A DNA stretch of 64,000 nt from G965212025 sp965212025 (GTDB taxonomy: Bacteria > Pseudomonadota > Gammaproteobacteria > Poriferisulfidales > Oxydemutatoraceae). The notes below the pieces were generated by a model. The model saw nothing but the letters and a program-made list of their open reading frames with translations, ran no database searches and was not told the origin of the DNA. The translations under genes and the position numbers were made by a program. The DNA lies in contig OZ243039.1 in the NCBI GenBank assembly GCA_965212025.1, forward strand, positions 186,001 through 250,000, written 5' to 3'. Below, one piece after another: positions 26,712-35,740 of the stretch (the first letter of the stretch is position 1; the number at the start of each line of letters is the position of its first letter).

Positions 26712-27591
26712 GCAGTTTCTACGGTCCTGTTTCGAAAAAACAGAACACGCACTCAAACACCACCTAAACACCATCCCAGAGGCCTGCGGGCTAGCGGACG
26801 CGATGCGATATGCGACGCTGGGCTCAGGCAAAAGAATCAGACCAGCCTTGGTTTTCGCCAGCGCGGAACTCTTGAAAATCCCGGATCAGATAGCCACAGA
26901 CATTGCCTGCTCAATAGAACTGGCACACTGCTTTTCGCTGATTCACGACGACCTGCCTGCCATGGATGATGACGATGTGCGGCGCAACAAGCCGTCGTGT
27001 CACAAAGCATACGGCGAAGCGCTAGCCGTTCTCGCAGGAGACGCGCTTCATGCCCTGGCTTTCAACTGCCTGAGCAGCAGCACCTCTCTGCGCAACGCAC
27101 AAAAAGTAAAACTGCTGAACCTGTTGTCACAGACCACGGGCGGAACCGGAATGTGTGGAGGACAAGCTATGGACATCCATTACTCCAGCCACCCTGCTGA
27201 TCTGGAAACATTGACCCATATCCATTACCTGAAAACCGGGGCATTGTTTGCTGCCTGCGTGCGCATGCCACTCGCCTGCTTCTCACATCCAGCACAGGGT
27301 CTTGCTCAGGCGCTGGAAAATTATGGCAAAAATATCGGCCTGTGTTTCCAGAGCCGGGACGATTGGCTTGACGCCAGACAAGACCAGATGAAGTTTGGCG
27401 AAGCCACGACGAAAAACAAAACAGAAAGTGGGCTGGAGAAATCGGCCACGCCGAACTTGGCAGGCATGGAAAGATCGCGCGAAGAAATTTTCAGATTGGA
27501 AAAAAAATGTCTTTCACAACTGTCTAGCCTGGGTGAAGATGCAGGCACCTTGCGAATGTTGACCAGATACATCGCCCACCGCAAAAACTGA
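26692..27591 (+). CDS. ispA: Farnesyl diphosphate synthase (IspA), short-chain polyprenyl synthase
   Basis: Condenses IPP with DMAPP and GPP to give farnesyl diphosphate for ubiquinone, undecaprenyl phosphate and related lipids. The first aspartate-rich motif is HDDLPAMDDDD (residues 85-95) and the second is DDWLD (about 223-227). GSGKRIRPAL and GGQAMD are also conserved. The length of 299 residues fits bacterial FPP synthases. It overlaps xseB at the 5' end, and its TGA touches the dxs ATG. Confidence 0.94.
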   Translation: MTPALREQFLRSCFEKTEHALKHHLNTIPEACGLADAMRYATLGSGKRIRPALVFASAELLKIPDQIATDIACSIELAHCFSLIHDDLPAMDDDDVRRNKPSCHKAYGEALAVLAGDALHALAFNCLSSSTSLRNAQKVKLLNLLSQTTGGTGMCGGQAMDIHYSSHPADLETLTHIHYLKTGALFAACVRMPLACFSHPAQGLAQALENYGKNIGLCFQSRDDWLDARQDQMKFGEATTKNKTESGLEKSATPNLAGMERSREEIFRLEKKCLSQLSSLGEDAGTLRMLTRYIAHRKN

Positions 27592-29469
27592 ATGGCAACA
27601 CAAATCAAACGCTACCCCCTGCTGGACAAAATTTCCTTCCCAAGCGACTTGCGGATGCTGCATGAAAGAGCGCTGCCACAGCTATGTGCGGAATTACGCG
27701 CTTACCTGGTTGACACCATTTCCCGCTGTGGCGGGCACTTCGCGGCTGGCTTGGGAGCCATTGAGCTGACCGTGGCACTGCACTACGTTTATGACACCCC
27801 GAATGACCAGCTGATATGGGATGTAGGACATCAGTGTTATCCACACAAAATCCTGACTGGCAGGAAAGACAGCATTAGCACCATACGCACAGTTGGCGGG
27901 CTGGCTCCGTTTCCAACGCGTGAGGAGAGCGAATACGACGTGTTCGGCGTAGGACATTCCAGCACTTCCATCAGTGCCGCGCTGGGGATCGCACAAGCCG
28001 CCCGACTCCAAGGCAATAATGCGCGGCAAGTTGTCGCCATCATCGGGGACGGAGGTATGACTGCAGGCATGGCTTACGAAGCCCTCAACCACCTTGGGAC
28101 ACTGCAGACAGACATGCTGGTCATTCTCAACGACAACACGATGTCCATTTCGCCGAACGTTGGTGCGCTGACTGATTATCTGACACGCATTCTGTCCAGC
28201 AAAATCTACGTCTCAACGCTGGAAAGCGGCAAGCGCTTGCTAAAACCAATGCCCCCGCTCGGCAAACTCGCCCGGCGAACCAAAGAACATCTCAAAGGGA
28301 TGCTGGTTCCAGGAACCCTTTTTGAAGAAATGAATGTGCGGTACCTGGGACCCGTTGACGGACATAACGTAATTTCCATGGTCAGAACCTTAAGCAATCT
28401 GAAAACAGCCCCGCAAAGAGCGAAGCTGCTCCACGTCATCACCCACAAAGGAGAAGGCTACGCACCGGCTGAAAAAGACCCTGTCCGTTATCACGCAGTC
28501 GGCCGCTTCAAATCGAATCGTGGTCTTGAAAAAAGCACCAGCCCATCACAGCCCACGTATACAGAAGTATTTTCTGACTGGATATGCCGAGCGGCAGAAA
28601 CGTGCCCGACACTGGTTGCCATCACTCCTGCCATGCGTGAGGGCTCAGGCCTGGTCGAGTTTGAAAAGCGCTTCCCCGATCGCTACTTCGATGTCGGTAT
28701 CGCCGAGCAGCACGCGCTAACCCTGGCCGCCGGTATGGCCGTGGGAGGCCTACGACCGGTAGTCGCCATCTACTCCACTTTTTTACAACGTGCTTATGAC
28801 CAACTGATCCACGACGTTGCCATTCAGAATCTTCCCGTGATTCTGGCCGTGGATCGTGCCGGACTCGTTGGTCCGGACGGGAAGACACACGCCGGCAGTT
28901 TTGATTTGTGTTTTTTGCGGTGCATCCCGAACATGATGATCATGTGTCCGAGTCACGAACGGGCATTGACCGAAATGCTAAACACCGCCTTGGCTCACCC
29001 GGGGCCGTGCGCCATACGTTATCCGCGCGGGAAAGGTCCGGGAATTGCCAACTGGGTCAGTGAAAAAACAGTGGCGATCGGCACGGCAGCAGTGCAAATG
29101 AAAGGGAAAGACATTGCCATTTTGTCTTTTGGCAGCACGCTGACCGAAGCGGAAGAAGCGGCCAGCGAACTGGGGGCTTCTTTAATTGACATGCGCTTTG
29201 TGAAACCCCTGGATGAGAAGATGGTCGTCAGCCTTGTGTCACAACACACGCTGTTGGTCACCGTGGAAGATGGGGCACGCGCAGGCGGAGCAGGCAGTGC
29301 GGTCAATGAATGCCTGGCAAGGCATAAGCTGCAAATGCCCGTTTTAAACTTGGGGCTTCCCGACTATTTCCTCGAACACGGTAGCCGTGAAGAACTTTTG
29401 TGCCAGGCAGGCTTGCAAGCCGCCGGGATCGTCAAAGCGACCTTAGACTACCAACAGAGCACGGCTTGA
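27592..29469 (+). CDS. dxs: 1-Deoxy-D-xylulose-5-phosphate synthase
   Basis: Thiamine-diphosphate enzyme that joins pyruvate and glyceraldehyde-3-phosphate, the first step of the MEP isoprenoid pathway. The ThDP/Mg motif is GDGGMTAGMAYEALNH with NDN (about residues 148-180). The GHQCYPHKILTGR segment, the catalytic EQHALTLAAGMA stretch and the transketolase C domain follow. The length of 625 residues is normal. It is coupled to ispA, so precursor supply and chain building are co-transcribed. Confidence 0.97.
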   Translation: MATQIKRYPLLDKISFPSDLRMLHERALPQLCAELRAYLVDTISRCGGHFAAGLGAIELTVALHYVYDTPNDQLIWDVGHQCYPHKILTGRKDSISTIRTVGGLAPFPTREESEYDVFGVGHSSTSISAALGIAQAARLQGNNARQVVAIIGDGGMTAGMAYEALNHLGTLQTDMLVILNDNTMSISPNVGALTDYLTRILSSKIYVSTLESGKRLLKPMPPLGKLARRTKEHLKGMLVPGTLFEEMNVRYLGPVDGHNVISMVRTLSNLKTAPQRAKLLHVITHKGEGYAPAEKDPVRYHAVGRFKSNRGLEKSTSPSQPTYTEVFSDWICRAAETCPTLVAITPAMREGSGLVEFEKRFPDRYFDVGIAEQHALTLAAGMAVGGLRPVVAIYSTFLQRAYDQLIHDVAIQNLPVILAVDRAGLVGPDGKTHAGSFDLCFLRCIPNMMIMCPSHERALTEMLNTALAHPGPCAIRYPRGKGPGIANWVSEKTVAIGTAAVQMKGKDIAILSFGSTLTEAEEAASELGASLIDMRFVKPLDEKMVVSLVSQHTLLVTVEDGARAGGAGSAVNECLARHKLQMPVLNLGLPDYFLEHGSREELLCQAGLQAAGIVKATLDYQQSTA

Positions 29470-29565
29470 GCCGTCAAGGAAGCAAGCGAAGCTGGTAAAA
29501 AACTCCCCAGTCCGCACAACACACTCATTGGCAATCCGGAGCGAAGTTCCAGGAAACCATGGAGG

Positions 29566-30471
29566 TCACACTTTGTGCAAACGCGAAGCAGTATCCATCA
29601 GCTCTGCCAAATAGGCACTAAATTCAGCGCCGATTTCCTCGTCTTGCAGAGACAGCGAAACATTGGCTTTTAAGTAGCCAAGCCTGTCTCCGCAATCGAA
29701 CCGCGTCCCATGGTACTCGTATGCAATGATGCGCCCAATGGAAAGGTAATCGTTAAGGGCATCGGTCAACTGAACTTCACCACCATAGCCACGCCTTTTT
29801 ATTCTTAGAAAATCAAAAATCGCAGGCTTGAGAATGTAGCGCCCTACCACCGCCAGATTGCCAGGCGCCTCTTCCGGACACGGTTTTTCCACGATGCCTT
29901 TCACTGAAAACACTCCCTTTTCCAGTGGTTCAACGTCAACGATGCCGTATTTCCCAACCTCGGCACTGGCAACGCGCTCAACAGCAATGACGCTCGTGCG
30001 GTACTCACTGTAGACAACGAGCATTTGCTCCAGACAGTTCATGTTGCCGGCAGGGAGGATCAAATCATCGGCCAAGATAACCGCAAAATCTTCACGGCAC
30101 ACGTAATTTTCAGCGCACAACACGGCATCTCCCAGACCCAAAGGCTCTGGCTGACGGACGTGAGCCAGAGATACGGCTTCAGGCAAGATTTCTCGAACGA
30201 CTCGTAAGAATTTGGTGTTGCCAGACTTTTCCAAAGCGCTCTCAAGCTCCAGATTTCTGTCAAAATGATCTTCTATTGACCGTTTATTTCTCCCACTGAT
30301 AAAGACCAGCTTGTCAAGCCCCGCCGCAACTGCTTCCTCAGCCGCGTACTGCACAAGAGGACGATCGGCCACCGGCAACATTTCCTTGGCATTGGCTTTG
30401 GTGATCGGCAAAAAGCGCGTGCCTCTACCTGCGACGGGGAAAATTGCCCTTCTGACTTTTGTTGCTGCCAA
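29566..30471 (-). CDS. galU: UTP-glucose-1-phosphate uridylyltransferase GalU
   Basis: Makes UDP-glucose for surface polysaccharides and osmolytes. The nucleotide-binding N-terminus (FPVAGRGTRFLPITKANAKE) and later motifs (GLGDAVLCAE, LADDLI, VGRYIL, YGGEVQLTDAL, FDCGDRLGYLKA) are all present. The start is a TTG at 30471 with GGAG about 7 bases upstream. It is convergent with dxs (96-base gap). The repeat array lies immediately upstream of its start, so its promoter must sit in the ~180 bases before the array or within it. Confidence 0.95.
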   Translation of the reverse strand: MAATKVRRAIFPVAGRGTRFLPITKANAKEMLPVADRPLVQYAAEEAVAAGLDKLVFISGRNKRSIEDHFDRNLELESALEKSGNTKFLRVVREILPEAVSLAHVRQPEPLGLGDAVLCAENYVCREDFAVILADDLILPAGNMNCLEQMLVVYSEYRTSVIAVERVASAEVGKYGIVDVEPLEKGVFSVKGIVEKPCPEEAPGNLAVVGRYILKPAIFDFLRIKRRGYGGEVQLTDALNDYLSIGRIIAYEYHGTRFDCGDRLGYLKANVSLSLQDEEIGAEFSAYLAELMDTASRLHKV

Positions 30472-30649
30472 ATAACACTCCGGTCTTGATGAAAACCACG
30501 GATTGGCGATGCTAGCATGAGACGCGCTTGGGAGGAATGTGAGTGCCTATGCCAGCTGGACTATGCTCAAGATACCCCCATATCGGACAACGTAGCATTC
30601 GTTTGTTTTTAAGCGCGAAAGTCAGCATCCCCCCAAAACCTGCCGCGCC

Positions 30650-31815
30650 TCAAGAAGACATTCTGTTGCTTGTGCCTGGGTCAGACGGTCCGGTGCAACT
30701 GATTTTGCGCAGCCTTTCGAACCGTCTGTTTTGCCGCCGGCGTGATGTTGCCGACGCCCTCAAGAGGTCACCCCATTGCTTGTGCCTGGGTCAGACGGTC
30801 CGGTGCAATTGAATTTGTGCAGCCTTTCGAACCGTCTGTTTTGCCGCCGGCGTGATGTTGCCAACGCCCTCAAGAGGTCACCCCATTGCTTGTGCCTGGG
30901 TCAGACGGTTCGGTGCAACTGATTTTGTGTAGCCTTTCGAACCGTCTGTTTTGCCGCCGGCGTGATGTTGCCGACGCCCTCAAGAGGTCACCCCATTGCT
31001 TGTGCCTGGGTCAGACAGCATGTCCGGTGCAAGCCTTTCGACTGTCTGTTTTGCCGCCGGCGTGATGTTGCCACGCCCTCAAGAGGTCACCCCATTGCTT
31101 GTGCCTGGGTGTCCGGTCAGACAGCCTTTCGTGTCTGTTTTGCCGCCGGCGTGAACGCCCTCAAGAGGTCACCCCATTGCTTGTGCTTGGGTCAGACGGT
31201 CCGGTGCAATTGAATTTGTGCAGCCTTTCGAACTGTCTGTTTTGCCGCCGGCGTGATGTTGCCAACGCCCTCAAGAGGTCACCCCATTGCTTGTGCCTGG
31301 GTCAGACGATCCGGTGCAACTGATTTTGCGCAGCCTTTCGAACTGTCTGTTTTGCCGCCGGCGTGATGTTGCCAACGCCCTCAAGAGGTCACCCCATTGC
31401 TTGTGCCTGGGTCAGACGGTCCGGTGCAATTGAATTTGTGCAGCCTTTCGCACTGTCTGTTTTGCCGCCGGCGTGATGTTGCCAACGCCCTCAAGAGGTC
31501 ACCCCATTGCTTGTGCCTGGGTCAGACGGCATGTCCGGTGCAATTGAATTTGTGCAGCCTTTCGAACCGTCTGTTTTGCCGCCGGCGTGATGTTGCCGAC
31601 GCCCTCAAGAGGTCACCCCATTGCTTGTGCCTGGGTCAGACGGTCCGGTGCAACTGATTTTGTGCAGCCTTTCGCACTGTCTGTTTTGCCGCCGGCGTGA
31701 TGTTGCCGACGCCCTCAAGAGGTCACCCCATTGCTTAATTGCTTGGGTCAGACGGCATGTCCGGTGCAATTGAATTTGTGCAGCCTTTCGAGCCGTCTGT
31801 TTTGCCGCTGGCGGT
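30650..31815. repeat. Tandem array of about eleven 110-bp repeats
   Basis: Repeat units recur at the block starting CAAGAGGTCACC, at about 30651, 30761, 30871, 30981, 31080, 31162, 31272, 31382, 31492, 31606 and 31716. Most spacings are exactly 110 bases; two shortened units are 99 and 82, and one is 114. Each unit holds an inverted repeat (CAGACRG ... CYGTCTG) around a loop of variable length, and a constant TTTTGCCGCCGGCGTGATG block. As 110 is not a multiple of three, ORFs through the array change frame from unit to unit and are not credible genes. The last unit overlaps the 3' end of comEA. There are no unique spacers, so it is not a CRISPR. Confidence 0.95.
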
Positions 31816-32064
31816 GAAAACCAGTAAGGATCGGTTTGTTTCCACTTCTCTGGAGCCGATCCCCTTTATTTTCAACAAATCATCAGCGGAACAAAAATCA
31901 CCGTTTGCTTTGCGATACTGAATAATCGCTCGCGCCTTCTTTTCGCCAATCCACTTTAGCTCAGACGCAAGCTCTTGCGCACTGGCGAGATTAATGTTGA
32001 CTGTGGACAAAGCCGGGGCTGCCAACAATGCCAAAAACAAGAATAAAAATATTTTGTTTTTCAT
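31735..32064 (-). CDS. comEA: ComEA-like helix-hairpin-helix DNA-binding protein
   Basis: Short periplasmic ComEA-type protein of natural transformation, which binds incoming double-stranded DNA. It has a signal peptide (MKNKIFLFLFLALLAAPALS) followed by the HhH pair (VNINLASAQELASEL, IGEKKARAIIQYRKANGDF, LLKIKGIGSREVE). The normal protein would end shortly after NRSLLVF. Here the last ~25 residues (GKTDGSKGCTNSIAPDMPSD) are encoded by the adjoining 110-bp repeat unit, so the array has replaced or extended the original C-terminus. No other competence genes are in the window. Confidence 0.88.
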   Translation of the reverse strand: MKNKIFLFLFLALLAAPALSTVNINLASAQELASELKWIGEKKARAIIQYRKANGDFCSADDLLKIKGIGSREVETNRSLLVFTASGKTDGSKGCTNSIAPDMPSDPSN

Positions 32065-32345
32065 GATGTTCTCCTATCACTGAGCTTGGGTATCAAGCTC
32101 CTGGCTTACCATTGTGCGAAGCATGTCTTCCCTGCAACATAGCCCTGTCGGGGCTGTATTTCTGAAAAGATGACCGTGCACAACTGGATGCGCTTGCCAC
32201 AGTGCGGGATATAAAAACGAAACAGCGACCCGAGCGGATAAAAGGTGGTTTCAATCATGGTGAAGAACCACGGGGTCTCTGTCTGACGGGAAAATATACC
32301 GTTACATCAGTACCACCCGGAGGGAGAGGGGTGGAGGAAAAGTCC

Positions 32346-33509
32346 TTATTTTTCGTAAGTGTCGCAGGGGGACATGGTGTCCCAGTACATACAGCTTGGG
32401 CAGCGCCAGTACAAGTTGTGGGAGAGGAAGCCACAATGTACGCATTCAAAGGCAAAAGACTTGCTTAAAAGAATATCCAGGCAATTTAAAACCGTCGTGA
32501 AGGTCTCGTATTCTTTCGGTAAGAGATTCCCACGAATCTTGAAGCGCATAAAATCCCGCAACAAGGCAAGCGGCATTCTTTCCTTGGCGAGCGCATCGGA
32601 AAAAAACTGCTCCGCCTGGAACGTTTTCCCAGACTGCAACAAAGCCCTGAAATAGCTGACCAGATATGTGCCTGAAACGACTTTTGGCTCCAGTTTTCTT
32701 AAAAAATGGACATCGTCATCAGAATCGCACTTGCGCATGGCTTTCTCTATTTTGGGAACCAAATAATGGGAAAATTCCGGATATCTTCTGAACGCCTCAA
32801 CATAGCGGTCAAGAGCCCTTGAGAACTCCCCGCACTGGAAAAACATATCCCCCCGCAGTGTGATCCAGCGTAAGGATGGCCTCCCCAGCCTCTGTGCTTT
32901 GCGCAAATGCTGTCTTGTGACCTGCATGTCTTTTTTGCCCAGTGCCCGCTCCGCCATTTCACAGTGGTAATGCATAGTCCGGCTTTGATAATCTTCGCCA
33001 GTCATTTTCTTCAGTCTTTCGACCGTGCGGACTGCCTGCTCCCACTCCTTTTCAATTTCATACAACAACAACAGCTGCCGGTAAGCCTCACTGGAAACCT
33101 GCCAATTTTTCTCGGACAAAGACCGGTGGTAAAATTTTTCGGCTCGATCCAGCAGGCCGGCGGTGAAATAATCGCGACCTATTTCAAATAAAGCACTGGC
33201 TCGGTGCTGCGAATCAAGATTTGGCCTGGCAATAACATTTTTGTGGATTCTGAGCGCTTTTTCGATTTCCCCCTTTTTACGAAAGAGGTTCCCGAGAACC
33301 AGGTGGGTTTCCACGGTATCAGCGTCCACGTCAAAGAGCTTGATAAAAACCTCTGCAGCATTTTCATGCCGCTGGTCAAGGAGCATGTTCAGACCCAACA
33401 GGAACTCGGGCGGTATACGTGATCGGTTGCTTTCACCGACTTTTTTTATGCTCGCAGAAAACCAGCCACTGGCTGCAGCTAAAGGCAAGAGCAACCAGAA
33501 CCACTCCAT
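32346..33509 (-). CDS. lapB: LapB (YciM), TPR regulator of LpxC turnover
   Basis: Inner-membrane-anchored TPR protein that couples LPS synthesis to LpxC degradation by FtsH. An N-terminal membrane anchor (FWLLLPLAAASGWF) is followed by about six to nine TPR units (for example LVLGNLFRKKGEIEKALRIH) and a rubredoxin-like C-terminus with two CxxC pairs (CVHC ... CPSC in the last ~35 residues). The length of 387 residues matches E. coli LapB. Its usual upstream partner lapA is not found between it and ihfB. Confidence 0.94.
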   Translation of the reverse strand: MEWFWLLLPLAAASGWFSASIKKVGESNRSRIPPEFLLGLNMLLDQRHENAAEVFIKLFDVDADTVETHLVLGNLFRKKGEIEKALRIHKNVIARPNLDSQHRASALFEIGRDYFTAGLLDRAEKFYHRSLSEKNWQVSSEAYRQLLLLYEIEKEWEQAVRTVERLKKMTGEDYQSRTMHYHCEMAERALGKKDMQVTRQHLRKAQRLGRPSLRWITLRGDMFFQCGEFSRALDRYVEAFRRYPEFSHYLVPKIEKAMRKCDSDDDVHFLRKLEPKVVSGTYLVSYFRALLQSGKTFQAEQFFSDALAKERMPLALLRDFMRFKIRGNLLPKEYETFTTVLNCLDILLSKSFAFECVHCGFLSHNLYWRCPSCMYWDTMSPCDTYEK

Positions 33510-33687
33510 CTTCAGTCCTCGGCAGGTGTTTTTTTAGATTTGAAGTACTTTTGCATAGGAAACAAAAAACCGTTCAACCATTGCTCAAGCGAGCCCTTGC
33601 ACACTGAATCATTATTATTCGGGATGCAAACAACGCGGGAAAACACATTGCCTGAACCAGCAAGCTGGTCGCCAGAGCACCGTGGTT
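33510..33687 (-). other. 178-base gap where lapA would be expected; no gene seen
   Basis: In many gammaproteobacteria lapA, a ~100-residue two-helix membrane protein, lies between ihfB and lapB. I translated the minus strand here and saw neither a hydrophobic hairpin nor an ORF of suitable length. Confidence 0.6.
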
Positions 33688-34005
33688 TCAGGAGTCTGAC
33701 TGGTCTCTGACCGCTTGCCTAATTATCTTGCCCGCAGAAAAACGGGAGATGCTTCGGGCATCCAACAGGATTTTTTGCCCGGTCTTCGGGTTACGAACCC
33801 AGCGTGCTTTCCTATCACCCAGAAAAAGACTGCCGAACCCTCTGATTTCAACGCGCTCGCCCATACTCAGGCTCTCTGCCATGGTGTCAAAAATCTTACC
33901 TACAGCGAGTTTTACATCACTAGCCGTCAAGTGCCCAATACAAGCTTCTGCTTTCTGACGTTCCAGAATCCGTTTACACAATTCCGATTTGTTTACTTTG
34001 GGCAT
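33688..34005 (-). CDS. ihfB: Integration host factor beta subunit
   Basis: DNA-bending nucleoid protein; forms the IHF heterodimer with IhfA (not in the window). The 105-residue protein has the HU/IHF fold with VEIRGFGSL and the DNA-intercalating arm VRNPKTGQ. A conserved N-terminal KSELCKRI opens it. The gene is directly downstream of rpsA, the classical rpsA-ihfB arrangement. HU is the alternative, but the IhfB-specific position after rpsA decides. Confidence 0.92.
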   Translation of the reverse strand: MPKVNKSELCKRILERQKAEACIGHLTASDVKLAVGKIFDTMAESLSMGERVEIRGFGSLFLGDRKARWVRNPKTGQKILLDARSISRFSAGKIIRQAVRDQSDS

Positions 34006-34025
34006 GAGTTCCCAATATTTGGTTG

Positions 34026-35738
34026 TCAGGAATCTTTTTTCCTGCTTTCCTGGCTTCTTTCCAAAGCACTCTCAACGATCTCCCCCAACGAGGGAGATTC
34101 AGAGACTTTTTCAGGGGCATAATTCCGCAAAATTTCTTTTTCTTCATCGCGGAACTTTTCGGAAACGGAAAGATTTAACACACGCTTCTTCTTGTCAAGA
34201 CCGAGAAGTTTGACTTCCAGCGTCTCTCCGACCTCAGGCATTTTCAGTCCGCCTGATCCGGAAAACTCGGAAACGGAAATCAAACCATTTACACCCTCTC
34301 CCATGTCCATCTTGACGTGGGTTGAGTTCACTTCTACCACTGTGCCACTCGCAATTCTTTTTTTGCCTTTTCCCGTCTGATATCCAGCCAGTGGATCCAA
34401 CTCAAGCTGTTTCACGCCCAATGAAATTCTCCCGGACTGTACGTCAACTGCCAGCAGAACAACCGAAATTTGGTCTCCTTTGCTGTATTTTTTTATGGCC
34501 TCGGCACCCGCTTCAGTCCAAGACAAATCACTCAGATGCACAAGACCATCTATGCCTGATTCCTCATCACCCGAAACACGGACAAACAGTCCGAAATCGG
34601 TAATCCTCTCAATCCCGCCAACAAGAACTGCGCCGGACCGGTTCTCGCGCCCAAAAACCTGCCATGGATTTTCCAGACACTGCTTCATTCCCAACGATAT
34701 GCGCCTGCTTTCCTCGTCGATTTCCAGAACCACCACTTCAACCTGCTGCCCCGCAGTCACTAACTTCCGAGGATTGGTGTTCCGGTTTAGCCAACTCATT
34801 TCAGAAACGTGTACCAAACCTTCGACACCTTCGTGCATTTCCACGAAACAACCATAATCCGTCACGCTGGTTACCACACCGAACAGGCGAGTATCCTTGG
34901 GGTAGCGGCTGCTCGTCCCTTCCCAAGGATCCGCGACCAGTTGTTTGAGACCTAGGGAAATTCGCGTTTTTCCTTCATCAAAATCCAGAACCTTGACTTT
35001 TATCTCTTCGCCTTCCGTAACCGCTTCGGCAGGCCTCCTGACGCGTTTCCAGGCCATATCAGAGACATGCAAAAGACCATCCACGCCCCCCAGATCAATG
35101 AATGCACCATAACTCGTCAGGTTTTTCACGATCCCTTTCAAAACCTGGCCTTTTTCAAGAACTTTCAGCAAGGCCTCCCGCTCTCCGGCGTTGCGTAATT
35201 CCAGCACAGCACGACGGGAGACCACGACATTATTCCTTCTTTCATCAAATTTGATGATTTTGAATTCCAGAACCTTGTTTTCCAGATCAAAGAAGTTCTT
35301 GTCATTGTCTTGCCCTCCTCTCGTCGGTCTGGTATCCACCAGAGACCCAGGTAAAAACGCCTGAATCACACCCAAGTCGACAATGAAACCTCCTTTGACC
35401 CGGGACACAATCCGCCCCTCCACTGTCTTGTCGTTCGTATAGGAATCTTCCAGCGATTTCCACAAGCGCGCCCGTTTGGCTCTCCCCCGGGACAAAATGG
35501 TTTCACCCGAGCCGTTTTCAATGGCATCCACAGCGACTTCCACTTCATCACCTTCCACCACCTCAAGCTCGCCACCATGAGCACGGAACTGGTCTGCGGG
35601 AATGGCGCCTTCGGACTTCAACCCTACGTTCACAACCACCAAACCATCCCTGATTTCAATCACCTGACCTTTAATAAGGCTGCCAACCCGGACAGAGGGC
35701 GACCCACTGCGCTCAAAAATCTCTTGAAATGTTTCCAA
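34026..35738 (-). CDS. rpsA: 30S ribosomal protein S1
   Basis: Ribosome-bound RNA-binding protein needed to initiate on most mRNAs. It has six S1 OB-fold repeats across 570 residues, recognisable by repeated phrases such as GLVVVNVGLKSEG, GFIVDLGVIQAFLPGS, GAFIDLGGVDGLLHVSDM and GCFVEMHEGVEGLVHVSEM. The start is TTG at 35738, with AAGAGGG six bases upstream. It follows the cmk stop by two bases and precedes ihfB by 20. Confidence 0.97.
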   Translation of the reverse strand: METFQEIFERSGSPSVRVGSLIKGQVIEIRDGLVVVNVGLKSEGAIPADQFRAHGGELEVVEGDEVEVAVDAIENGSGETILSRGRAKRARLWKSLEDSYTNDKTVEGRIVSRVKGGFIVDLGVIQAFLPGSLVDTRPTRGGQDNDKNFFDLENKVLEFKIIKFDERRNNVVVSRRAVLELRNAGEREALLKVLEKGQVLKGIVKNLTSYGAFIDLGGVDGLLHVSDMAWKRVRRPAEAVTEGEEIKVKVLDFDEGKTRISLGLKQLVADPWEGTSSRYPKDTRLFGVVTSVTDYGCFVEMHEGVEGLVHVSEMSWLNRNTNPRKLVTAGQQVEVVVLEIDEESRRISLGMKQCLENPWQVFGRENRSGAVLVGGIERITDFGLFVRVSGDEESGIDGLVHLSDLSWTEAGAEAIKKYSKGDQISVVLLAVDVQSGRISLGVKQLELDPLAGYQTGKGKKRIASGTVVEVNSTHVKMDMGEGVNGLISVSEFSGSGGLKMPEVGETLEVKLLGLDKKKRVLNLSVSEKFRDEEKEILRNYAPEKVSESPSLGEIVESALERSQESRKKDS

Positions 35739-35740
35739 AA

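Noticed and set aside
30543..31657. Plus-strand ORFs of 74-89 codons through the repeat array
   Set aside because: They are products of the repeats: the 110-base period changes frame each unit, and there is no consistent start, ribosome site or protein-like composition.
30650..31815. CRISPR array
   Set aside because: Units are contiguous and nearly identical over their full 110 bases; there are no unique spacers and no cas genes.
32141..32155. Hairpin AGCCC/GGGCT as a terminator of lapB or comEA
   Set aside because: Only five base pairs and no T-run in the needed direction.
32202..32468. Plus-strand 88-codon ORF overlapping the lapB 3' end
   Set aside because: Shadow of lapB on the opposite strand; no family features.
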